From: Pseudomonadota bacterium
GTDB lineage: Bacteria > Pseudomonadota > Alphaproteobacteria > Rhizobiales > Kaistiaceae
NCBI GenBank assembly: GCA_023391905.1
Contig: JAEWAD010000540.1
Coordinates: forward strand, 1 to 14,767
Reading direction: 5' to 3'
DNA length: 14,767 bases
The notes below the pieces were generated by a model, which worked only from the letters and a program-made list of their open reading frames with translations, did no database searches and was not told the origin of the DNA. Both the position numbers and the translations under genes were made by a program. Positions 5,826 through 12,904 of the stretch are shown here, piece after piece (the first letter of the stretch is position 1; every line of letters begins with the position of its first letter).

Positions 5826-7727
5826 ATGAGCGGCAGCAACAGCGATCCGAGACAGAAGCCCGGCGAAGCAACGACGGAGCCGTTCAAGCGCGCCGTCGCC
5901 GGCTGCGTCCGCGCCATCTCCGGCAAGCCCGACCTGGAAGTGTCGTTCTCGAACGACCGGCCGATCCTGACCGGCCTGCGCGCCCGCCTGCCGGAGCCCG
6001 CCCGCAAGCCGACGGCGGCCGAAGTCGCCGTCACGCGCGGCCTCGGCGATTCCATGGCGCTCCGCCTCGCCTGCCACAATGACGCGATCCACCGCGCCGC
6101 TGCTCCCGAGGGCAAGAACGCCCGCGCCGTCTTCGACGCGGTCGAGCAGGCGCGCGTCGAGGCGATCGGCGCGCGGCGGATGGACGGCGTCGCCGGTAAC
6201 CTCGCCGCCATGCTGGAAGACCGCTACCACCGCGGCAATTTCCACGAGATCACCGAGCGCTCGGAAGCGCCGCTCGAAGACGCCGTCGCGCTGATGGTGC
6301 GCGAGAAGCTGACCGGGCAGAAGCCGCCGCAATCGGCCGAGAAGATCGTCGACCTCTGGCGCGACTGGATCGAGGAGAAGGCCGGCCAGGATTTCGGCAA
6401 GCTCGCCGACACGCTGGTCGACCAGAAGCGCTTCGCTTCCGCCGTGCGCTCGCTGCTGGCCTCGCTCGAAATGGCCGACGAGCTCGGCGAGGGCGACGAG
6501 GACGAGAACGAGGAGAAGGGCGACGCGTCGGACGATTCCGGCGCCGAGCAGGAGAACCCGTCCGACGAGGCGGAGCAGAGCGACAGCGACGCCTCGGAAG
6601 AGGCCGAGACCACCGGCGACGAGGCCGAGGCCGGCGAGACCGAGACCACGGAAGCCGGCGCCGACGACGAGGAAGACGGCGAGGATTCCGAGGACGCGCG
6701 CGATTCCGGCGAGGCGACGCGGCCCGACAGCCCGTTCACCAACGCGCCGCCCGGCATCGACTACAAGGCCTTCACGACGCGCTTCGACGAGACGATCAAG
6801 GCGGAGGATCTCTGCGATCCGGCCGAGCTCGACCGGCTGCGCGCCTTCCTCGACAAGCAGCTCTCCAACCTGCAGGGCGCGGTCGGCCGCCTCGCCAACC
6901 GGTTGCAGCGCCGCCTGATGGCGCAGCAGAACCGCTCGTGGGATTTTGATCGCGAAGAGGGAATGCTGGATCCGGCGCGGCTCCACCGCGTCGTCACCGA
7001 TCCGATGCAGCCGCTCTCCTTCAAGATCGAGAAGGACACGAATTTCCGCGACACCGTGGTGACGCTGCTGCTCGACAATTCCGGCTCGATGCGCGGCCGG
7101 CCGATCACGGTCGCCGCCACCTGCGCCGACATCCTGGCCCGCACGCTGGAGCGCTGCGGCGTCAAGGTCGAGATCCTCGGCTTCACGACCCGCGCCTGGA
7201 AGGGCGGCCAGTCGCGCGAGGCAGGGCTGCAGGCCGGCAAGCCGGCCGCTCCCGGTCGCCTCAACGACCTGCGCCACATCATCTACAAGGCGGCCGACGC
7301 GCCCTGGCGGCGCGCCCGGCGCAATCTCGGCCTGATGATGCGCGAGGGTCTGCTCAAGGAGAACATCGACGGCGAGGCGCTCGACTGGGCGCATCAGCGC
7401 CTGCTCGCCCGCCCCGAGCAGCGCCGGATCCTGATGATGATCTCGGACGGCGCGCCGGTCGACGATTCGACGCTGTCGGTGAACACCGGCAACTATCTCG
7501 AGCGGCACCTGCGCTACGTCATCGACGAGATCGAGAATCGGTCGCCGGTCGAGCTGATCGCCATCGGCATCGGCCACGACGTGACGCGCTATTATCGCCG
7601 CGCCGTGACGATCGTCGACGCCGAGGAGCTGGCCGGCGCGATGACCGAGAAGCTGGCGGAGCTCTTCGACGAGCACCAGCAGCAACCGGCGCGCGGCGGC
7701 GCCAGGCGCCGGGTGGCGATGCGATGA
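5826..7727 (+). CDS. cobT: Cobaltochelatase subunit CobT
   Basis: This 633-residue protein is the vWA-containing partner of CobS in the aerobic cobaltochelatase; it couples the AAA+ ring to CobN during cobalt insertion. The N-terminal CobT domain begins FKRAVAGCVRAISG. A very acidic linker of about 80 residues (roughly 218-299), rich in Glu, Asp, Ser and Gly, separates it from the C-terminal vWA domain. That domain has an intact metal-ion-dependent adhesion site, D417-x-S419-x-S421 in LLDNSGSMRG, and a further SDGAP motif near residue 541. An in-frame ATG at 5754 exists. I chose 5826 because GAGGGAC lies just upstream, the protein then starts MSGSNSDPRQK, and the length matches the known CobT of about 631 residues. 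The stop overlaps the next gene's start by 4 bp. Confidence 0.96.
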   Translation: MSGSNSDPRQKPGEATTEPFKRAVAGCVRAISGKPDLEVSFSNDRPILTGLRARLPEPARKPTAAEVAVTRGLGDSMALRLACHNDAIHRAAAPEGKNARAVFDAVEQARVEAIGARRMDGVAGNLAAMLEDRYHRGNFHEITERSEAPLEDAVALMVREKLTGQKPPQSAEKIVDLWRDWIEEKAGQDFGKLADTLVDQKRFASAVRSLLASLEMADELGEGDEDENEEKGDASDDSGAEQENPSDEAEQSDSDASEEAETTGDEAEAGETETTEAGADDEEDGEDSEDARDSGEATRPDSPFTNAPPGIDYKAFTTRFDETIKAEDLCDPAELDRLRAFLDKQLSNLQGAVGRLANRLQRRLMAQQNRSWDFDREEGMLDPARLHRVVTDPMQPLSFKIEKDTNFRDTVVTLLLDNSGSMRGRPITVAATCADILARTLERCGVKVEILGFTTRAWKGGQSREAGLQAGKPAAPGRLNDLRHIIYKAADAPWRRARRNLGLMMREGLLKENIDGEALDWAHQRLLARPEQRRILMMISDGAPVDDSTLSVNTGNYLERHLRYVIDEIENRSPVELIAIGIGHDVTRYYRRAVTIVDAEELAGAMTEKLAELFDEHQQQPARGGARRRVAMR

Positions 7728-8794
7728 AGGGCGCGCGAGCAGCCTTCACCGCGCTGCTCCTGGCCGCCTCGGCGAGCCTCGCCCAGAGCCTCGCGCCGAG
7801 CCCTGCCCTCGGCGCGGGCTTCCAGCCCGAGACCATCAATACCAGCCGCATCGACCAGTTCCTGATCGGTCGGACGCAGCAGAATTTCGGCGAGTTCGAA
7901 TTCGCCGGCGGCCTCGTGCTGACATCACCGAACCGCTCTTTCGGCGGCCTTTCGGGCATCGACATCCGGCCGGACGGCAAGAGCTTCCTGGCGATCTCCG
8001 ACACCGGCTACTGGTTCTCCGGCACGCTGGAACGCGAGAACGGCCGGCTGGTCGGCCTCGCCGACCCACAGTGGGCGCCGATGCTCGACGCCAAGGGCCG
8101 GCCGCTCGGGCCCAAGACCAAGGCCGACGCCGAGGGCCTGCGGCTGACCACCATCAACGGTCGCCCCGCCGCCTATGTCTCCTTCGAGCAGGCGAACGAG
8201 CTGCGCCTCTATCGTGCCCGCTCGAAGGCGTTTCCGGACCTCGCCCTGGCGCGGCCGGAGGTGGTCAAGTTTCCCCGCGCCGGCCGCAAGCTGGTCGGCA
8301 ATCGCGGGCTCGAGACGGTGGCTCTGGCGCCGGCCGACAGCCCGTTCGCCGGCGCCCCGATACTGGTCGCCGAGCGCTCGCTCGACCCGGCCGGCAACCA
8401 TCGCGGCTGGATCGTCGGCGGCCCGTTGGCCGGCACGTTCTCCGTCGTGCGCAGCGGCGACTACGACGTCACCGACGGCGCCTTCCTGCCGAATGGCGAC
8501 CTGCTGATCCTGGAGCGGCGGGTGATCATGCCCTATGGCGTCGGCATGCGCCTGCGCCGGCTGCCCGGCGACACGATCCGCCCCGGCGCGGTCGTCGATG
8601 GTCCCGTCGTGCTCGAAGCCGACATGCTGAGCCAGATCGACAACATGGAAGGCCTCGCCGTCTCGACCGACCCGGACGGGCGGGCGCGGGTGACGCTGGT
8701 CTCCGACGACAATCTGAGCCTCCTGCAGCGTACGCTGATCCTCGAATTCATCTGGCAGGACCCCGGCGATCGGGACAGCACCGCCGTCAACTGA
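7724..8794 (+). CDS. Exported esterase-like phytase-family protein
   Basis: This 356-residue protein begins with a likely signal peptide (MKGARAAFTALLLAASASLA), with possible cleavage before about residue 31, so it is probably periplasmic or secreted. The rest fits the 'esterase-like activity of phytase' family (PF13449), a beta-propeller-like fold. Recurrent motifs are FGGLSGIDIRPDG (73-85), AISDTGYW, DAEGLRL, NRGLETVAL, GAFLPNGDLLILERR and NMEGLAVSTDPDG. The enzymatic activity of this family is poorly established, and calling it a phytase would go too far. The start ATG overlaps the cobT stop in an ATGA arrangement, so translation is probably coupled. The same pairing with cobT is common in Hyphomicrobiales, but a role in cobalamin synthesis is not evident. 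Confidence 0.85.
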   Translation: MKGARAAFTALLLAASASLAQSLAPSPALGAGFQPETINTSRIDQFLIGRTQQNFGEFEFAGGLVLTSPNRSFGGLSGIDIRPDGKSFLAISDTGYWFSGTLERENGRLVGLADPQWAPMLDAKGRPLGPKTKADAEGLRLTTINGRPAAYVSFEQANELRLYRARSKAFPDLALARPEVVKFPRAGRKLVGNRGLETVALAPADSPFAGAPILVAERSLDPAGNHRGWIVGGPLAGTFSVVRSGDYDVTDGAFLPNGDLLILERRVIMPYGVGMRLRRLPGDTIRPGAVVDGPVVLEADMLSQIDNMEGLAVSTDPDGRARVTLVSDDNLSLLQRTLILEFIWQDPGDRDSTAVN

Positions 8795-8977
8795 CGCGGC
8801 CCCACTTCTCGACGATTCCCGTGTCGGCTATGCTGCTCTCCGGCGTCGCCCACGCCTCCCCCCTCCACCGGGTCAGCATGTCTCCATGCCGGGCGCGTTT
8901 CCGTTCCCGAACCGACTGTTCGAGCGCCGCGCATAAGGAGGGATTGCGAACGAGGCTCGCAACGGGAGGTCCTTGCA
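8795..8977 (+). promoter_or_regulatory. Leader region with two Shine-Dalgarno-like sites and a hairpin
   Basis: This 183-bp gap holds no convincing gene or terminator. Close to the next gene are AAGGAGGG (8935-8942), an inverted repeat TTGCGA (8944-8949) / TCGCAA (8957-8962), and GGGAGGT (8964-8970), which sits 7 nt before the ATG at 8978 and is a strong ribosome-binding site. The upstream AAGGAGGG precedes a TTG in another frame and may be accidental. Confidence 0.5.
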
Positions 8978-9691
8978 ATGACTTTATCTGCCCCGATCCA
9001 CCGCCTGAAGCGCGACGCCCGGCTGCTTTCGCGCAGCGCCGGTATTCCGCTCCATGCCGCCCTCGACCGCATCGCCATCCGCGAAGGCTATTCCGCCTGG
9101 AGCCTGCTCGCCGCCCGCGCAGCGGCGCGGACGCCGGCCGAGAAGCTCCATGCGCGGCTTGCGCCGGGTGACCTCGTCCTCGTCGGCGCGCGGCCGCGCC
9201 AGGGCAAGACGCTGATGGGCCTCCAGCTCGCCCGCGCGGCGACGCGATCCGGCCAGCGCAGTGTCGTCTTCACGCTGGAATACACGGAAGCGGAGATCCG
9301 CGACCGGCTCGCGGCGATCGGCGCGCCGGAGATGGCGACGGACGACCGGTTCGCCTTCGATTGTTCCGACGCGATCGACGCCGGCTACATCATGCGCCAG
9401 CTGGCGACGGCGCCGGCCGGCACGCTCGCGGTGATCGACTATCTGCAGCTGCTCGACCAGCGGCGCGACAGTCCGCCGCTCGCCGATCAGGTCCGTGCGC
9501 TCCGAGCCTTCGCCCGCGATCACGGCCTGATCCTCGTCTTCATTTCCCAGATCGACCGGAGCTTCGATCCGGCACTGAAGCCGCTCCCCGACCTCGGCGA
9601 CGTCCGCCTGCCCAATCCGCTCGACCTGTCGCTGTTCGACAAGACCTGCTTCCTGCATGGCGGCGAGATTCGCTTCCAGACGGTCGCCTGA
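8978..9691 (+). CDS. Small DnaB-C-terminal-like RecA-fold ATPase
   Basis: This 237-residue protein has a RecA-fold ATPase core that resembles the C-terminal helicase domain of DnaB. Visible are Walker A GARPRQGKT (70-78), a catalytic-Glu segment FTLEYTEAEI (98-107; E101 matches the DnaB FSLEM position), Walker B LAVIDYLQLLD (150-160) and FISQIDR (188-194), equivalent to the DnaB LSQLNR motif. The N-terminal primase-interacting domain of DnaB is missing, and the usual C-terminal arginine-finger segment is replaced by LPNPLDLSLFDKTCFLH. Residues 8-46 instead form a helical motif (LKRDARLL... ALDRIAIREGY..WSLLAA) reminiscent of the short N-terminal segment of glyoxalase-superfamily (Glyoxalase_8-type) proteins. 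At half the length of DnaB it is unlikely to be the replicative helicase. A role in DNA handling or as a signalling ATPase is possible. It has a strong GGGAGGT ribosome-binding site and is followed by a terminator. Confidence 0.8.
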   Translation: MTLSAPIHRLKRDARLLSRSAGIPLHAALDRIAIREGYSAWSLLAARAAARTPAEKLHARLAPGDLVLVGARPRQGKTLMGLQLARAATRSGQRSVVFTLEYTEAEIRDRLAAIGAPEMATDDRFAFDCSDAIDAGYIMRQLATAPAGTLAVIDYLQLLDQRRDSPPLADQVRALRAFARDHGLILVFISQIDRSFDPALKPLPDLGDVRLPNPLDLSLFDKTCFLHGGEIRFQTVA

Positions 9692-9696
9692 ACAAC

Positions 9697-9724
9697 AAAA
9701 AGCCCCGCCGAGGCGGGGCTTTTC
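9697..9724. terminator. Bidirectional intrinsic terminator
   Basis: AAAAAGCCCCGC and GCGGGGCTTTT form a stem (core 9701-9708 with 9713-9720, A/T flanks 9697-9700 with 9721-9724) around CGAG. The T-run on one side and the A-run on the other let it stop transcription of the DnaB-like gene on the plus strand and of the convergent rpmB-transporter unit on the minus strand. Confidence 0.93.
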
Positions 9725-9748
9725 ACATTCGATATCGATCGAGGCGGT

Positions 9749-10387
9749 TCAGGCCGGGCGGGCCTGCGCGTCGGGCCAGGGCAGCACCACCCGCATCAGC
9801 GCGCGATAGGGCGCGAGCAGGATCAGCGCGGCGCAGAGCTTGACCGATAGGTCACCGAGCGCCCAGGACATCCAGCGCGCCGTCTCGGCGGAGAACAGGC
9901 CGAGCAGCGGCGCGGGCTCCAGCGCGAAGGCGTCGTTGGGACCGAGGAAGACGGCGAACGGCGCGAAGGCGAGCGTGAAGAAGATCGCCGTGTCGAAGAT
10001 CGAACCGAACACCGAGGCGGCCAGCGGCGCCCGCCACCACGCCAGGCGGCGCAGGCGGCTGAACAGGCTGATATCGAGCAGCTGGCCGAACAGGAAGGCC
10101 GCGCCGGAGGCCACGGCGAGGCGCGGCGTCGCCAGCTTGACCGACACCGCGACGGCGCAGACGAAGCCGACCAGCACGACGAGCCGCGCGACGCGCGGGC
10201 CGTAGCGGCGGTTGGTCAGGTCGCTGACGAAGAAGGCGAGCGGGAAGGTGAACGCGCCCCAGGTCAGGATGTCCGCGAGCTGCAGCCGCCCGACGACGGC
10301 CTCGACCGGATACTGGACGAGGACGTTCGACAAAACGACAACGGCCGCCATGGAGGCGGCCGCAATGACGTGACCAAGCTTGATCAT
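9749..10387 (-). CDS. Queuosine precursor transporter (YhhQ/VUT family)
   Basis: This is a 212-residue inner-membrane protein of the YhhQ (DUF165, vitamin uptake-like) family, which imports queuosine precursors such as preQ0 and preQ1 for modification of tRNA position 34. It is strongly hydrophobic with about six membrane segments. Family motifs are SNVLVQYPV near residue 20, LTWGAFTFPLAFFVSDLTNR around 41-60, AFLFGQLLDISLFSRLR in the middle, and WWRAPLAASVFGSIFDTAIFF. The ATG at 10385-10387 has GGGG about 7 nt upstream. It follows rpmB by only 11 bp on the same strand, so the two are probably co-transcribed from the rpmB promoter, and a bidirectional terminator lies beyond its 3' end. Confidence 0.92.
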   Translation of the reverse strand: MIKLGHVIAAASMAAVVVLSNVLVQYPVEAVVGRLQLADILTWGAFTFPLAFFVSDLTNRRYGPRVARLVVLVGFVCAVAVSVKLATPRLAVASGAAFLFGQLLDISLFSRLRRLAWWRAPLAASVFGSIFDTAIFFTLAFAPFAVFLGPNDAFALEPAPLLGLFSAETARWMSWALGDLSVKLCAALILLAPYRALMRVVLPWPDAQARPA

Positions 10388-10398
10388 GTTCGGGCCCC

Positions 10399-10698
10399 TT
10401 AGGCCGCCGCAGTTTCCTGCGCGAGCTTCTTGGCGATGGCGCGCTTCAGCGTCAGGGCGCGGAAGGACAGCTCCTTCGAATCGGCCTTGGCGAGGAAGGC
10501 GTCGAGGCCGCCGCGGTGCTCGACCGAGCGCAGGCCGTGGGCCGAGACGCGCAGCTTGAAGCTGCGGCCGAGCGCGTCGCTGATCAGCGTCACGTTGACC
10601 AGGTTCGGCAGGTAGCGGCGACGGGCCTTGTTGTTGGCATGGCTGACGGTGTTGCCGGTCATAACGGCCTTACCGGTCAACTCGCAGACACGGGACAT
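10399..10698 (-). CDS. rpmB: 50S ribosomal protein L28
   Basis: This is a 99-residue basic protein, component L28 of the large ribosomal subunit. Diagnostic features are the N-terminus MSRVCELTGKAVMTGNTVSH, the segment NNKARRRYLPNL, and a central LRVSAHGLRSVEHRGG. The length is typical for alphaproteobacteria. The frame is open upstream to 10803, but ATG at 10698 gives the standard N-terminus and has AAGGA about 10 nt upstream. A near-consensus promoter lies 78-106 bp upstream of the start. Confidence 0.98.
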   Translation of the reverse strand: MSRVCELTGKAVMTGNTVSHANNKARRRYLPNLVNVTLISDALGRSFKLRVSAHGLRSVEHRGGLDAFLAKADSKELSFRALTLKRAIAKKLAQETAAA

Positions 10699-10775
10699 AA
10701 CAAAGATCCTTCTATTCCACCATGAGGCGCAGCTTCGGCACCCGCCACGGCAGGGGTATCGGAAAGTGGGGTTTC

Positions 10776-10804
10776 TCATAGTGACCCGCGCCGCGCCCGT
10801 CAAG
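10776..10804 (-). promoter_or_regulatory. Strong sigma-70 promoter of rpmB
   Basis: Read on the minus strand, CTTGAC (10799-10804) is followed by exactly 17 nt and CTATGA (10776-10781), very close to the housekeeping promoter consensus CTTGAC-N17-CTATAT described for alphaproteobacteria. Transcription would start near 10769, giving a leader of about 70 nt before rpmB. Confidence 0.82.
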
Positions 10805-10824
10805 CAGGCAGCGCGCGTTCCCTA

Positions 10825-10854
10825 GTGACTAAAGCGGGGCAAATCACCTAGAAT
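10825..10854 (+). promoter_or_regulatory. Weak candidate promoter for the DUF3108 gene
   Basis: GTGACT (10825-10830), an 18-nt spacer and TAGAAT (10849-10854) form a fair sigma-70-like promoter facing the DUF3108 gene, about 20 bp from the divergent rpmB promoter. The match is only partial at the -35 box. A start near 10861 would leave a leader of about 95 nt. Confidence 0.4.
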
Positions 10855-10955
10855 CGCGCGCAGTGATTTGGGGGGCAGCATCACGGGCGCACGGCCGGCG
10901 TTGCCACGACGGCGCCAAACGACGACGGCAGGTCTCTTCGACGGAACAATTTGAG

Positions 10956-11813
10956 ATGAAATCGCCCCGCCTTCCGCGCGCCCTCGCCCTGCCGGCCTTC
11001 GCCGCGGCGATCGCCCTGTCCGCGCCGCTCGCTGCCTCCGCTCCGCAGAAGCACGAGGCGCCGCAGGGCCGCGTCGACGCCACCTATAACATCCTGCTCG
11101 GCGGCCTGACCATCGGCCGCTTCGCCCTCGACACCGAATTCGACGGCCAGGGCTACACCATCACCGTGCGCGGCACGACGAGCGGCGTCAGCCGCTTCGT
11201 CTCGGACGGCAAGGGCTATCTGAAGAGCAGCGGCCGCATGGCCGGCACACGCGTGCTGCCGGGCGCCTACCTGCTCGACACCAGCGAGAACGGCCACCGC
11301 AACTCGACCGTCTCGATGCTGATGAAGGCCGGCACCATCCAGCAGGTCACGGCGATGCCGCCGCTGGCCAAGAAGGCCGATCGCGTGCCGCTGCTGCCGC
11401 AGCACAAGCGCAACATCCTCGATCCGCTGAGCGCGATGGTCGTGCCGCTGCCGAAGGGCAATATGGGGTCGGCGTGCAACCGCACGGTGCCCGTCTTCGA
11501 CGGCTGGCAGCGCTTCGACGTCAAGCTCTCCTACAAGGGCACCGCCGAGGTCAGCGGCCAGGAAGGCTCCTACAAGGGCACCGTCATCGTCTGCGCGGCG
11601 CGCTATGTTCCCGTCGCCGGCCATCGCCCCACCCGCGAGGCGATCGAATACATGCAGAACAACAAGGCGCTCGAGGTCTGGCTGGCGCCGGTCGAACCGC
11701 TCGGCATCATGATCCCCTACCGCATGCAGATCGGCACCGAGGTCGGCATGCTGACGATCCACGCCTCGCGCTTCGTCGGCGCCGCCGAGACCCAGCGCGC
11801 CGCGGCGGAGTAG
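10956..11813 (+). CDS. Exported DUF3108 protein
   Basis: This 285-residue protein starts with a clear signal peptide: a basic MKSPRLPR, a hydrophobic stretch ALALPAFAAAIALSAPL, and an ASA cleavage site near residues 27-29, so it acts in the periplasm or envelope. The mature part fits DUF3108, with YNILLGGLTIGRFALDTEF near the start, DPLSAMVVPLP in the middle, and EVWLAPVEPLGIMIPYRM near the C-terminus. Its function is unknown. A GTG at 10863 opens the same frame, but ATG 10956 (GAG-containing site just upstream) gives the signal peptide directly. The last 15-17 bases, including the TAG stop, appear again 271 bp downstream as part of a tandem duplication. DUF3108 genes commonly lie near rpmB and a SUV3-like helicase in Hyphomicrobiales, as here. 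Confidence 0.88.
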   Translation: MKSPRLPRALALPAFAAAIALSAPLAASAPQKHEAPQGRVDATYNILLGGLTIGRFALDTEFDGQGYTITVRGTTSGVSRFVSDGKGYLKSSGRMAGTRVLPGAYLLDTSENGHRNSTVSMLMKAGTIQQVTAMPPLAKKADRVPLLPQHKRNILDPLSAMVVPLPKGNMGSACNRTVPVFDGWQRFDVKLSYKGTAEVSGQEGSYKGTVIVCAARYVPVAGHRPTREAIEYMQNNKALEVWLAPVEPLGIMIPYRMQIGTEVGMLTIHASRFVGAAETQRAAAE

Positions 11814-12070
11814 GCGCGTCCCGGCGCGGACCGCGGACCTGCCGATTGGCCCACTCGGCGGCCATCATCCTGAGGGGCTTCGCGCGAGCGAAGCCTCGAA
11901 GGAGGATCCGGAGTGAGCCTGCGGCCTTCTGACGACGCCGGCTCTCCCTCGAGGAGCGGCGAAGGCGTCCAATCTCCCCTGCTAGCGACAGCCTCCCCGT
12001 CATCCCCGCGAAGGCGGGGATCCATACAGCCGCGCCCAGAGATGTTTCGCGCGGCGGGCAACCCGGCGCC
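11800..12070. repeat. Tandem repeat copy A (about 271 bp)
   Basis: This is the first of two near-identical units with period about 271 bp. It contains the DUF3108 stop codon, a hairpin at 11872-11897 (CTTCGC GCGA GCGAAG core, with a 2-nt bulge), and a second hairpin CCCCGC (12004-12009) GAAG GCGGGG (12014-12019). Compared with copy B I count about 12 substitutions and 4 bp of insertion/deletion over about 265 bp by eye. Both hairpins belong to repeat types common between genes in Hyphomicrobiales. ORFs across this region on either strand are repeat translations and are not called. Confidence 0.88.
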
Positions 12071-12340
12071 GCGCGGCCGAGTAGGCGCGTCCCGGTACGG
12101 ACCGCGGACCTGCCGATTGGCCACTCGGCCATCATCCTGAGGTGCTTCGCGCGAGCGAAGCCTCGAAGGAGGATCCGGAGTGAGCCTGCGGCCTTCTGAC
12201 GACGCCGGCTCTCCCTCGAGGAGCGGCGAAGGAATCCAATCTCCCCTGCTAGCGACAACCTCCCCGTCATCCCCGCGCAAGCGGGGATCCATGCAGCCGC
12301 GCCCTGAGATGTTTCGCGCGGCCGGCAACCCGGCTGAATG
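12071..12340. repeat. Tandem repeat copy B (about 270 bp)
   Basis: The second unit begins with the same GAGTAGGCGCGTCCCGG sequence (from 12079) that ends the DUF3108 gene in copy A. It holds the equivalent hairpins at 12139-12164 and at 12271-12286. In the latter, CCCCGC and GCGGGG are unchanged while the loop is GCAA instead of GAAG. After AACCCGGC the two copies part: copy A runs into copy B, and copy B runs into the palindromic element at 12338. This indicates that copy B keeps the original right-hand junction. Confidence 0.88.
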
Positions 12341-12370
12341 GATCCCGGGTCAAGCCCGGGATGACGGCGG
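12338..12370. repeat. Second copy of the 33-bp palindromic element
   Basis: ATCCCGGG (12342-12349), TCAAG, CCCGGGAT (12355-12362) forms a perfect 8-bp stem with a 5-nt loop. The sequence from 12338 is identical for about 33 bp to that starting at 3516, in the other gene-free gap. It is half of the longer palindrome seen there. Confidence 0.85.
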
Positions 12371-12900
12371 AGCGGGTCAGAACCGGCGTCGCGGAGCCGG
12401 AGGATCTTGGCCTCCCCTACCTGCAAGACGTGAGCGACACCCGCCGTTTGGCTGTTCTGCGCCAGCCCGCTCGAGAGGTTGCACCGGCCATCGCCGTCTC
12501 GACGAATGAACCGTCCCAGATCGAGACAACCACAGCCTCGTCGGTTAACGCGGCTCGCGCCAAACGTCGCGCGGGGCTTCGGGATGGAACGAAGCCGGCC
12601 CAACCATCGCCGCGTCTATCGTGGCTCCGGCACCACCAGGCACAAGCGCTAGCGCGCACGAATCGAGAACCGCGATTCGCCAGCGATTCGTCCATGCTCC
12701 GTTCCGGATTCGGTCGAACCGTTAACGGCGACGGAGATCAAGCCATTGACGGTATTCACCTTTCGGTAACCATGCCTGCCGGCTGAGCGAGGCCAAAGGT
12801 TAACGCCGCGCGCGCTTTTCAGGGCAGCGGCGAAAGCCGCGCGGCACTATTTCGTGGCGGTCCTCGCCGTGGCGCACATATATGGGGGTGAACAGAACGC
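12371..12900. other. Gene-free stretch with inverted repeats and GATTCG motifs
   Basis: I see no convincing gene here; the open frames at 12361-12786 (plus) and 12417-12695 (minus) lack family features and good ribosome-binding sites. The stretch holds a hairpin GGCTTCG (12575-12581) / CGAAGCC (12590-12596), and an inverted repeat CGAATCG (12659-12665) / CGATTCG (12673-12679). A further CGATTCG lies at 12684-12690. Several TTAAC-containing sites occur (about 12543, 12722, 12798). A regulatory function is possible but unproven. Confidence 0.5.
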
Positions 12901-12904
12901 GATT

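Noticed and set aside
6478..6720. Acidic low-complexity stretch in cobT as a sign of repeat expansion or frameshift
   Set aside because: An acidic linker between the N-terminal and vWA domains is a normal feature of CobT, and the frame is intact on both sides.
5514..7685. 723-residue open frame on the minus strand opposite cobS/cobT
   Set aside because: It is a shadow of the codon bias in a GC-rich gene: it overlaps two well-identified genes, has low-complexity Arg/Ala/Asp-rich composition and shows no family motifs.
11800..12370. Possible CRISPR array
   Set aside because: There are only two long units of about 271 bp with no short regularly spaced repeats and unique spacers, and no cas genes are nearby.
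11707..12603. 298-residue minus-strand open frame across the repeat region
   Set aside because: Its protein repeats the same segments because it translates the tandem duplication. Phrases such as DPRLRGDDG are typical translations of intergenic palindromic repeats and do not indicate a real protein.
12361..12786. 141-residue plus-strand open frame in the long gap
   Set aside because: It starts inside the palindromic element, has no good ribosome-binding site, no family features and a composition unlike neighbouring proteins.
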